Source: Lophius americanus | Taxonomy: Eukaryota > Chordata > Actinopteri > Lophiiformes > Lophiidae | Assembly: GCA_037951165.1 (NCBI GenBank) | Contig: JBBDHG010000009.1 | Coordinates: 14,782,501 to 14,846,500 of the forward strand | Direction: 5' to 3' | Length of the DNA stretch: 64,000 nucleotides | In this document: piece after piece, positions 13,301 to 25,700 of the stretch | Numbering within the stretch: the first letter of the stretch is position 1 | How the letters are laid out: each line of letters starts with the position of its first letter | Translations under genes and position numbers: made by a program | Notes under the pieces: generated by a model | Database searches by the model: none | Told to the model about the DNA's origin: nothing | What the model saw: the letters and a program-made list of their open reading frames with translations, nothing else

Positions 13301-16300
13301 ACAAAACCAACTTGTGGCCAACCAATTTGTGGGTCTATTTTAAACTTTAGTGAGCCTTTGGGACCACCGAGCCTTGCCTGAACAGTCCTATTAGCTCATT
13401 TTTCTCTTATGTATCATCCCAGACATTTTGAGCCTTGCAAATGTCTGGAGGGATTATCTCAACCAACCTTAGTCCAGTAAATGGGCCTATTTGACAGTAC
13501 ATGGTTCACCATGAAGCAGCAACTTTTCTCTGGGTATTGATCAGCATAATGGAGAGAGAATGAGAGGGTTTTTACAAACAATCAACCCTCCGATATCCTA
13601 CTCAACTGTTTGGTTAAGCACATTTTGAGTCACGATTTCTTATGAAAAATGTGACTGAAACTGTTTATAATAATAATAATGTAATAATAATAGTGTATCC
13701 TTTATTGATCACATACAGTCATACACAGTACAACATAGTGAAATTATTTCTCTGCACTTGAGCCATCCCTGATGGAGCAATATGACTCAGCGGCAGCATG
13801 TATATGCTGAAGAGTAAGGGGCCAAGCATGGAGCCCGGGGGGACACCACATGTCAAAGGGGCCCCCGAGGAAAAAGCATTATCCACATGTATTGAGAATG
13901 TGGAAACCAATAAAACGTCTAAATAAGGTCTAATAGTTCTCTGCAAACATGCTTTGCCAAAAAGATTTAGTTAATGTTAATAATTTTTACCATTTCCCAT
14001 CATATGCAAAAATCTCATCATGAAATAATTTCACCATTATTTTTACTATCAAAAACATGTTTGACCCATCAATTTATTTTTGTCATCTCACGGTAAATAT
14101 AAGAAACAAAATATTGCAAATAAATAAAAAGAACATTTTCTTAATGAGGACATTAAAGGGTTAAATAAGAAAAAGTATGCACATTTACGGGAGTTTCTGA
14201 AATGCCACTGCAGATGTTTATGACACAATACATGGTTACATAATAATATCCCAGCAAACTACAGCACACTATTGATTTTAAATATTTGATTTGATTTAAT
14301 TTACTGAAACTTGACACAGAGGAAGGAATACATGCTTAAGTGCGCTTTAGAAAATATTTTAGCCACTAGGAAATAAAGCTTTGTTTGGCCAAAGGAAAAT
14401 TAACTCGCTGACCGGAGAAAGTAGATTTGTTCAAATTAAACTCATATCATAGTTTTTGCTGAGTCGTCCTAAAAAAGTCTTTCTCTTCAGACTATTTTCT
14501 AAAAAGTGTCCCTTCAGTAGAGTGAAATCCTGCTTCAATGAACAATTTTTACAGTTTCCACTTTCTCAATTATTCATTTTATAGCTTTTTGCTGGAGCTT
14601 ACCTATTCATTCATTTCATATCTGTGGGGCTGCACTGATATGAAATTGCATGATTAGTGGTTCCCCTCAGCTCACAAGCTCACGTCTTTAAACTGGCTCC
14701 GCTCTCACCCAACAGCACTGGGAAGTCCCTCTGAGATCGATGTCGGGGTCGTGAGTTATTGCACGGCCTGCAGCACAGACCCCTCAGGATGCAGGGAGTC
14801 AATTATCGGTGTAGCTGAACATTTCAGGGAAGGTCACAGGGAAAATTCTTCACTGGGGTGAGAAGGAGTCCTGGTCTCGTTTGAGAGAGAACACTTTCAT
14901 TTCATGAATAAATATATGAGGAGCCGCAGAGCTGGAGCTGTGAAGGTCAGGTAAAATGTCCTGCTCTCAATGCTGGACGTTCATTACCACTATTAACCCA
15001 TGACCTTTTCCTTATAGTATCACTGAATCACCCGGTCAACAATCTGTCACTCCCACCATCACCATATTGTCCCTTTATCGATGCTGAAATCACCTTTAGA
15101 ATGACCTCTGTTGAGTATTGATAACACAATGAAATACTAACGAGGAAATAATGTAAGAGCATAAAATAAATGCCTGTATTCTGTAAACCTACAGTTGTAT
15201 TAACAGCGTTTGGTTTTGTGATCCTCCTTGGTGCTGCGTTGTGTGATTTAATGGAGGGGGAGTGCTGATGTTTTTAATGCACTCTGCTCTGAAGGACAGA
15301 CATGATCACAACCACTATAGCCCATAAATGATGGTCCAGTTGATAGTGAAGGGATTTCTGCCCTCCTTTCTGTCCACTCGCTCTGATATATATTGTTTTA
15401 TACCTCATTTGTCTTTCTCACTGATGAATTTTTTCTCTTCTCATTTCTTTTTTTTAAAGTGTGACATTTTGTCCTCTAAATTGACTCTTGTAATATTATA
15501 AAAGCATTTGCTAGATGAGATGTGCAACATGGTGGCATAGTTCCTAGCACCATTGCGTCACAGCAAGTAGGTTGTAGCTCAGATCTACCTGCCTGGAGCC
15601 TTCCTGTCCGTACCCGACCCCATGTCTGTGTGGGGGGTCACACCGGGTACTTCAGCTTCTTCCAAACTTCAAAGTATATTCAATATTTCTCTCCGTACTG
15701 AATTTGGACAAAGGTCTTTGATGCTCCCTCTGCCTCGAGTCTCAGAGAGCTGGTCTCCCTGTGTCCTTTTAAAGTGGTCTTAACAGAATTGGATTCAGAC
15801 ACATCTGGCTGTAGATGTTTTGATTTATTCTTACAATGCTCTCTTGATGCCTGATGTTGATGCCCTCTGACAAATATGGATGATTAGTTTTGAAATCTAA
15901 TATTCTTAAGAGTTTTAATCTATTTCAAATGTATGAAATGTGATCTGAATGTCTGTCTTTTTTATGCAGCTGCCCGCCTTCGCCAGGATGCTCTTGTAAA
16001 ACAGATTTTAATTTGCATTGAGAGTGTCCAGGAAAAAAAAAAGATTAAATAGATAAATAATAATATAGAGCACTTATTGGAAATGGTTGGATTGATAGAT
16101 GAGTTATAATAGAAATGACAAAGCGGAAAACTGATAAACAAAAGCAATCATTTTATGTAAATAGGCTTTGACTGTTTGATGAATACATCAAACAGACTTT
16201 AATAAGGAAATTAGTGTAAAGAAATTAATTACAAACAGTTAAGCATCATTAAATATGCAAAAGGCATTGAGGCTATAGATGAAACAAACGTGCGGAAAAG

Positions 16301-16649
16301 TTGATGAGGTTGCATTTTTAGAATGGATGGAACAGTCGAGGGGCATTTATCAACTGATGCTCCGCATCCTTCAAGGTTTAATAGTGAGAAAACATGACAA
16401 AGACCAGTGGCATGCTGGAACGTACAGATATATTTAACTAGAAATTTGAGCTATTAATGTTCCAGGTCGAGGTTTTTCTTATTTGTACCTAAAAGTTAAA
16501 TTTAAGAAAATTAAGAAAACAATATCAAGAAGTCTGATTCCTGGCCACAGACTGAAGACTGCTGGCCTTAAAGTTGTAATAATAGGGTTTATAATATATA
16601 TATTTGAATATATACTCTCATTATATACCCTATTTTATACTCCACATAC

Positions 16650-16720
<71 letters not shown>

Positions 16721-19700
16721 ATGGATTTCTATAAAAACATGCATTTCTTAAATACTAGTCTTCCTAATTTTCCAATTTTCTATAATAACCACTATTACTT
16801 AATTTACATTTTGTACCTCTGTACACTTAAGGAGGTTGTAGAGCACACCAGGAGCCCTGACAATGGGCCCCATGGCAGTGCTCAATGGGCAGAAGAGAAT
16901 ACAAAAAATACCCTCCAACAAGAGCTGGGTCTCGACTGTAGGATGGGTCCTGTAGGTTCTGCTGGTTCTGCATGGGCTCAGAATGTGTCTCTGGGCAAAC
17001 CTGCTAAATGTGTGGTGTGTGTAAAACAGGCCACCCCCATCCAAACTGTTGAGGTTCACATTTTAGTGGAAGTGTGATGTCAGCATATTGTCTCATTTAG
17101 CTTTAGGTGTTCTGTCCAACATATACCCGAGTGATTCATTATATCACTTTCATAAAGCTGGAGCGCATTTCCCCTGCTGCCGTATGACTGGGCCTCATTA
17201 ATCAATTGGTATCATCCAATTATATGTGTGAATATGTGTATATATGCAAATGTAATTGCAGCCATAATGACACCTCTGCCAACAATCGCAATGCTGCGTA
17301 TGCCGTCCTGACCTACGCTTTATGTAATGTATCTTCTATAATGTTGACATCAAAGAGATCTCATATCATGAGTGTTTGGGGAAATAAGTTGTTTCAGTGG
17401 AACTTTATCAAAGAGCAGCCTCCGATCCATTCAGTTCTCATGCATCAGTTTAAGAATGCAAACATGAGATACAGTGCTGTGGAGAAATCTGGCCGACCCA
17501 CCTGATTTCATAAGATAAATAAAATATGACAAACCAAGTGAACACAGAATGCCAGCTTTAAACGCTAATGTAATTCGATAAGGCAAACAGTTTATCCAGT
17601 AAATAAATCACCGCCATCTAAAAGTATTTGCACCACCGGCAACCAGATGCACTTTATGACTGGAGATCAGCGTCTGACATCACCAGGTGGAATCCTGGCC
17701 CTCTATTCTTTGCAGAGCGGGTTCAGTGCAGCCTAACTTAGGGTTTGTAAGCATGAGCTGCTCTTTTCGAGTTCCACTGCAGCATTTCAACCTGGTTCAG
17801 ATCCAGACTTTTAACAGGCTACTCCAAAAATACCATTTTAGCCGAGGTTGTCCTACTCTTCTGCTTTGACCATTATTTTGTTGCATGACCCGAAGTAGAG
17901 TTGATTTATAGATATGTGTGCCTTACTGTTAATTTATAAAGATGTAAATATGCAAAATATACAGAGGATATTATTGTAATTTCTATTTTTGTCCCTTTCA
18001 TCCCCAGGCATGCACACCAGCATCAGTGAGATCCTGAAGGAGAAAAGCCTGAAGCCATCTCGCCGCAGCCTGCCCTGCCTGGCTCAGAGTCAGACTCATC
18101 CAATCAACCTCAACCACTTCCTGTCTGTGCCTCTGAGCCCGGAGCCCAAACCAGAAGTAGATGTTCTGAATCAGAGCATCAGCACCTCCTGCAGCCTCCT
18201 CGCACCGCGGACTGGTCAGTCCACACAGAGGGCCGTAACAGTAACAGTTAATGAAATACCTAATAAAGTGTGATTTCAGCTTGAAAATAAATAAAGGAGG
18301 AAGTACAATCATATAAGTTTCATTTAATTTAGCAGGATTCCAATCACTATAATAAGCATATTGCCAATATGCTGACACAAAGATATCTAATCCTGATTGT
18401 CTTTGATGTTTTCCTGAAAAACAATAATAATCTGCTGCGGTATTTTAATCAATGTACACACATGATTTGTACATTATTTAGTCTATTTGGCTTCCCACAG
18501 CTGGTAAATAGGAAATAGCACTGAATTTTATATAAATGGTTGAAATTCTTTATTTATGACGTGTCAAGGTTCATTTCTAGTCTCTTTAGTTACCCATGAT
18601 AAAGAGGCTTTTTACATCAGAACCACGCAGTTCCCATTGTACATACTATACTAAAAACTATTCAATTAGCATGTTTTGTGTGCATCCAATGTATGTTATT
18701 GTGGTAACTGCCAATATTTCCTGTATTGTGTGTATAATTATCAGCTCCATAGTCTGCACCGAATGTATTGTATGTTGCAAGCTGGTTAGCTACGCAGATT
18801 TTCAAGATGCTGTTGGCATTTACGGTGTGTGCTTAATATCGATTGATGAGATGCTGCAGGGAATGAAGAAAACACAGTCAGATGTGTAACCCTTGCATCA
18901 TAACATGCATCGGTATTGTGACTGAGAAACTTCCTTAATAAGGCTGAATCATTTTCCATCTCCAAGACCAGTCAGAAGCTGTTGAAAGGGAGTGTTCTAT
19001 TTCTGTCACAGCACGAACGGAAGTAGCAACAACAAGATGGCATTGTCCCGACCCTGAAAACACCCTTTGCCCAACCCTCTGGTATTTGGCTGTGCATCAA
19101 ACACATCTGTCAGAGCACACAGGTAGCCAACTAATGAAGGCTCTAGAAGCCCCACAGAGGTGGGTCTGTCTAGACTCTCCTTCTGTCTACACCCTCCTCC
19201 GACCAGGAGGAAGCAGATCTTGTCCCCAGACGTCCATTTCCAGCTTAACATCACAGTGCCAGTTTTCACCCAGTTGTGCTACTTAATTTGCATGACACAG
19301 TATCTCTTTTTCCTCTTGGACACTACTCTGAGACGCAGAGAGAGAAACATGCTCGTACTCATGGATGAGGGCTCGTGTTTGTGAAAGGAAGGGATGCAAA
19401 TGTTTCATTTGAGTAGATACATTTCTCCTCAGAGATGATTCTGTGCTGCTTGATAGAAAATAGTTCCTACATCGAACTGCTTACAACATTGTCAGTGCAT
19501 TTTATTGGGTAATCAGGTCACGATTTCTAAGAGCCGTTGAGAGGAAGAAAGTTGGTGTGTTACACTTCAAATATTTGAGAAAAGACCGACACCTCTACTA
19601 TCAATTATCCCAAAACTAGGAACCTCGCACCAAATCTTTCACTTTCAGCTCAGAGTTTGGACATAGATGCAAACACACGGCTGGCAAACAGTGGATTTAA

Positions 19701-22700
19701 GGGATTTAATATCCTCAAAAATAGACAAACTTTCAGGGAAAGATCCAAAAGTGAAAAGCAACCCAAAATCCAAGCAAATGATGGGACACATTACGAACAG
19801 CCGGGAGTACAGTTGAATCAAGAAGTTCAGGAGGCCAATCAGTGAGTCAACAAAGAAAAACACAAACACACAGACGATATAAGCAGTAAAGGAGGCAATT
19901 AGACACCTGTGCAAACTATCATAGAGGTATTGAACAAACGACAGGGAACAGGAACTGAACCTATTACACAGAAGAAAATAGACCTTCAAAATAAGACACA
20001 AAGTAAAATAAAAAATAAAAAAAATCAAATTATGACAAAATGATTTTAGATTAAATGAAGATTATGATGATTGAATAATAATCTCAGTGCCAGTTTTGAC
20101 CTCCCAGAATGACCACACTAATGACCGAGTGATATTGACGTTGCAAATGCTCTGGCCATAGAAAGCTCTACTGCAAAGTAAATCAAGAACTCCCCATACC
20201 TTTTCCTGACAATTCACGTTCCTCCCTGTGTTTCCTCTCTGTTGCCGCCTGAGCCAAAATGTCATGGATGCAGTCCAGACGAGAAAGAGTAATATGTACT
20301 AATATACAAATAATGATTCAAAATCAGCTCAAGGTTTCTGCCTGTTAAAGGGAGTTTTTCTTTTCTCTACTCTGTCCCCAAGTACTTGTTTATATACAAA
20401 ATGTTGGGTCACTGTAAAAAATAAACCATCAGGTCCAGATCTGCTGATTTTGGGATAATTTTTAGATGATTTGCTGCTATACAAATAAAGTGGAGATGTT
20501 TTGCTTTGATATTAACCAAGAACAAATTTTATCCACGGAGAGCTTACAAGTTTAATCTGCCCTGCAGAACAACACAGTCTACAAACTGCTGTATGAGGAA
20601 TAGATGAGGACCGAGAAAAGTGTTTCAATTTCAATGAGTAGATACAAGTTAATGAAGTACAGATACATATTATTACAGGAGATGATACGTGATAACTTAG
20701 TCATTGGGCTCTTAGACTCTAAAAAGTCTGCCCTGAAAAGCTCTGGGATAAATCTTTCAATGGTGTGGCTGATGACGCTGTAGAGACTAAGGTTGATGAA
20801 ATAATGTAGCATTTAAAACTGTCAAACAGAAAAAGTCTATGATAAATAATTATTTCCAATTACATCATCTTACGTCACCTTGTGAATATTTTTTCAAATT
20901 GCAGAAAATGAAATAACTGCAATGTTTTTTATGTAGCTAGTGAGTAATATACGCATTTTTCCTCTTTACTTCATGAATGAAAGCAGAACTTCCCTTCTCT
21001 GTGCTGTAAAGATACAGCGATTCTTAAGTTTATCAGATGTCGTGCTTCCAATCTTAAAATAGACTGAGGACAGAAGCAGGGTTTTCTTTAGCCCAGCCCG
21101 GATCAGAGACGATACTGAACAGAATAAAACTAAAGAAAGACTGAAAATGTCACATGGTCTGAGTTTTGCAATTCTTCCTTTTCACTGCCCAACACTGTGA
21201 TCACACTTTATAATACATCATTAGCTGGAGACGCTAAGCTACCTAATAGAACTAATAATTCATGATGATACAGAGATTAAAGGTCCGAATGCATTGATCT
21301 TCTCGCACAGGGAATTCTCGGCACTTTTAGTACCGGATTGTTGTTCTTGCCTCACAGTGTGGGCTGATTTTTTTTCATTGTGCACCTCAGTGGGATGCAT
21401 AAATATTCAGGGAAGAAGCAAATCTGATTTCCCTTCTTTCATCATCGCTGCATGGACCTTTTAAATCGTAACAAGGTTGCTCTCAAGCTTGCGCCCATAT
21501 TTTAACAGATTTCCTTCAATCTCTCACTCCTGACAGTGAGATTAAGGAAAATATTGACTTGAGCAACAACAAAGGACTAAATCTATATTGGATACTTTAT
21601 TGTATAGTTCAGTAAGAGACTCAGTGTTGGTTCTGTGTCTGTGTACAGCAGAGGATGGCAAGGATCACTACACCGAGGAGTCAGAGCCGACTACGACGTG
21701 TGAAACAAAGGCAGACGAAACGTTCCCGCTGCAAAAACCTGTCACTCGTGCTAAATTAGAAGCACGTGCAGATTCACTTCAGGTACCACTAATCCACAGA
21801 TGATTCCACAAATGTTGACATTTTGCCTCTGAACCACTGAGAAGCTTCGGCCGTCCCTTGACCATGTCGAGCTTCCCTGTATTAAAATAAATTCACACTT
21901 GTTGTCACTGCAGGTAAAGAATGCTGATCATTCCTCTGGACTGTTTTTTCGAGATGGGAAAAAGCGTATCGACTACATCCTGGTGTACAAGAAGTCCAGT
22001 CTGCAGGTGGAAAAGAGATGCACCTTTGAGAAGAATTTACGGGCTGAGGGTCTAATGTTGGAGAAGGAGGTAAAACGGTTTGGTTTGGTTTTAAGAGATT
22101 AAAGCCTGATTCCTCATTGAAGTTATCATCCCCCTGTGTTTTTTTTATTTATTTTTTTCAAAGCCGTCCTTGACGAACAACGATATCATGTTTGTGAAAG
22201 TCAACGCTCCTTGGGATACGCTTTGCAAGTACGCAGAGCAGATGAACATCCGGATGCCTTTCAGGTAACAGCTGCCCCCTCTTATCCAGAATTAGTTGTC
22301 TTTACGAAGAAATTGCATTCATCGCCGATGCAGATCCTTCGTGTTAATGCAATACCTCAAAAGCTGTTTCATGGATCATGTCAAATTTGATATCCACATA
22401 CACCGCAGTGCAAGGAAGAACTGGATTGTTTTTTGGAAAGGTCCGTTCTATATTTCCGACACTTTATCCCCAAAAGTTTTCAGGCTATAATTTCTCAAGG
22501 ATCATCTGATTTCAACCAAATTCGGTGAATATAAATTGAGTCAAGGAGAGAAATCTTCTATACATTGTTTTTTACCTCGGAAAATTCATATTTACCCAAG
22601 TAGTTCATGTTTTACTCACCAGGGGGAGCAATTTTACCAAACCCACTGTTTTTCCATAATACATTTTTAATCATCGATCTGATATATTCCAAATTTAGGG

Positions 22701-25700
22701 AATATGAATCTACTCTAGGACATCTATCTTGTATTTACTAACTGGTGGGAGTTTTTTTATCTTCTTTTTTTCCATGAAAACACTAGTTTTCGGACATAAC
22801 TTTGAGGAATTTTACTTGAGGACTTCAATCAGGTGGATTAGTTTTCCGACACAGAGGATTAGGGGCTTTTTCGGGGATATACCCTTGCTGTCGGGGAAAA
22901 CAGCATAGACCAAGTTAACATAGAGCCTTAATTAGATTCATACATATTTAAGTTTACATTAATAGTCTTAATTTAAAATCATCAGTTCATGTAAATGGTG
23001 GCTACGTTTAATGAAATTACAATTTGAAGTTTAACATCCATAAACATAAATTAAATAAAAGATTTATTATTTATCACTACTAAAAAGTATAAGTCTAAGT
23101 AATGTATTTTCTTGATAAAAGAATAACTAATGGCTACTTCAAAGTTAAAAATCCAGTTTTAGAGGAAAAGTCTGAACTCTTTACTCTGCAAAATGTTTAG
23201 GTCAGCTTTTTCATGGGTTGCAACATCATAAAGTCTCTCTAAATCAGATTTTTCCTTTTATTCCTTAAGGAAAAAGTGTTACTATACAGACTGGAAGAGC
23301 AAAACCTTGGGCAGGTAAGTAAATTTAAGATATGTGGATATCTATCTTCGTAGGTCCCTGAAGACAGGAAGCTGCTGTGTATCTAATGTGATTCACGAGC
23401 TGAGCAGCTGCCAGCCTTCAGTAGCGAGGTGATGCGAGCCTTGAAGGCTGTTCTAAGATTAAAGTTATCAGTCGCCACAGTGAGGAATGTAAACATAAAC
23501 CACGATGGTCCTTTTAAATCACAACCCCTGGGTCAGAATAACTTAGTCAAACTCTTCCAGAGACCACAGAGATCATGTATGTTTTTCACAAAATTATTTT
23601 AAATTATTATTTAAATTATGTCATGCTATTGTTAGAGAGATGCTCTGATACGTGTTGTGCAAGTGTTTACAAGCTGCATAGTGCTGCAACATCTCTTCAT
23701 CTCCGATGATGACGATGATGATGATGCAGACATAAAAAAACAGATCACTGAAATTTACAAGAAGATATTTGGATTTGAGGATCTTATGTGAACGTATTTC
23801 CTTCATTATTAATTGCATAAAATCCATAAAGAGTCTTTGTTTCGAGAAAAAACACATAGAGCTGCTATAGACTGGTGAAGGTAATAAATGTTTGTTTGAG
23901 AAATTAGCATTTGTAGAAGTAGCTTCAAGTGGTTGGTATGTTTCCTAGCATGAACCGATCAAGATTTGTCATAAATCTCCTTGTTTTAGGGTTTTATGAT
24001 ATCTTACTATGTGGACTGATAAACTGACTGCATATGTTTCTAATTACAAAAACTCTTCACACATACTCTAGTATGCTGGCTCTCAGAGTTTAATGTTCTC
24101 GCTACAATAGTTCTATTTCACCTTTCTACACCTTCTACATTTTCATGGTCATGCTCAGAGGACTCACACACATACCTGCACACACTGAGCAGACACCTTT
24201 ACACAATTATCACCCACCTGTACAACTGAGAGAAAGCCCTTTGTGTGAGACTGGTCTCATGACTGTGAACAATGAGGACAATTATGTTTTCATCAGAGCT
24301 CGGATTTGTGAGCAGGCTTTATGTCTTAACAAACGGTTTGCCACTAACTGACGTTGCTGTGAAACTGAACAAATGAGCGAGTGTGCAGATTGTGACAGCT
24401 TGTTGATTAAGCGTCGTATTCACAGCAACATTCATAAAACTGGCAACAGTCTGTTTACCTCCATTATTCCTATTTATATTCATTCAGTCAATATCCGAAC
24501 ATGGCCGAACATTGTCCACTGACTTTTAACCATGTTGGAAGGGTGAGGGATGTCAACCATGCCCACTAATTTGTTTCCGTCTGAAAAATACGACAACTAC
24601 TTGATGGAATTGCCATTAAAAATGCTATCATGCTACCACTACAAACTAAGTATATGCTTCTATCGATTAAGTTTAAAAATGAAAGGAGATACAATGAAGG
24701 AAATCAGCGCAAACCTTCCCTATTCCTGACACTATCTGTATTTTGAAAGAACAGGCACACTGAGCAAATGGAAATTAGATAGGAAGGTATCATAATTATG
24801 CTGTGATCCCTGAATATTTAATCTACAGCGCTGTGAAAATGTAGCCCCCTCCTGATTTCTTCTGTTTTTCTGTGTCTCAGACTAAACTGTGTCAGATTTT
24901 AACAGTAACATAAAACAAAGGATGGATGGATGAATGGATGGATGCATGGACAGATGCATGGATGGATGCATAGATGAATTGATGAATGGATGCATGGATG
25001 GATGGGCGGATGGGCGGACAGATGCATGAATGGATGCATGGATGGATGCACGGGTTGGGGTGGACTTGCTCTAATGTTTGGTCTTATTGTTTTGCTGCAA
25101 GACCCAGTTGCGTTTGAGCATCGGATCAGGCAGATTATTATTGTTCTCCTGGGATAGCAGTGGCTTTCACCACTTCACCACGGATGCCATTGTTGCCTAG
25201 TGTCTTTTGAATAGTGGAGCCACAACCTTTATTGGGATCAGAGAGGCTTGAAGTTCCTGGCATGATTATTTTGAATCTTTTGTCATGGTATTGAAGTAAT
25301 ATCGGGAGGTTGGACACTTCTGGGAAGTTCAGTTATTGTTCCAATTCTTCTAAATTTGTAGATAATAGGTCTCATTGTGAATCTGTGAACTCCCACAGTT
25401 TTTTAATAATAATAAAAAAAATTGTAGCCTTAATTATCCAATTCTCTACATGTTTTCCATCCCTGAGGAGCAGTGGGCCGCCCGGAGAGCTGGGCTCGGA
25501 GAGCAAACTGGGATTCCGCATCTTGCTCAATAACACTAGGCTGCAGGAGTCGGGGATTGAACCACCGACCACAGAGCAGCCTATAAGGGGTTGCTTTGGT
25601 ATTTGAATCACCTTTTTCCTAAGCACTTCTGGAATTGATTTTGATTTTGATTTAGTGTGCTACTGGTGAGACCTACAAGCCATCACATTGCTTCTGGAAA

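Noticed and set aside
16604..17077. 157-codon open frame with a His-Thr run
   Set aside because: The first half is the (CA)n microsatellite; the rest shows no known domain.
23430..23481. Candidate micro-exon ending CACA|GTGAGG in intron 6
   Set aside because: The donor is strong, but the frame needed for exon 7 contains a TAA and the residues do not resemble ANO3.
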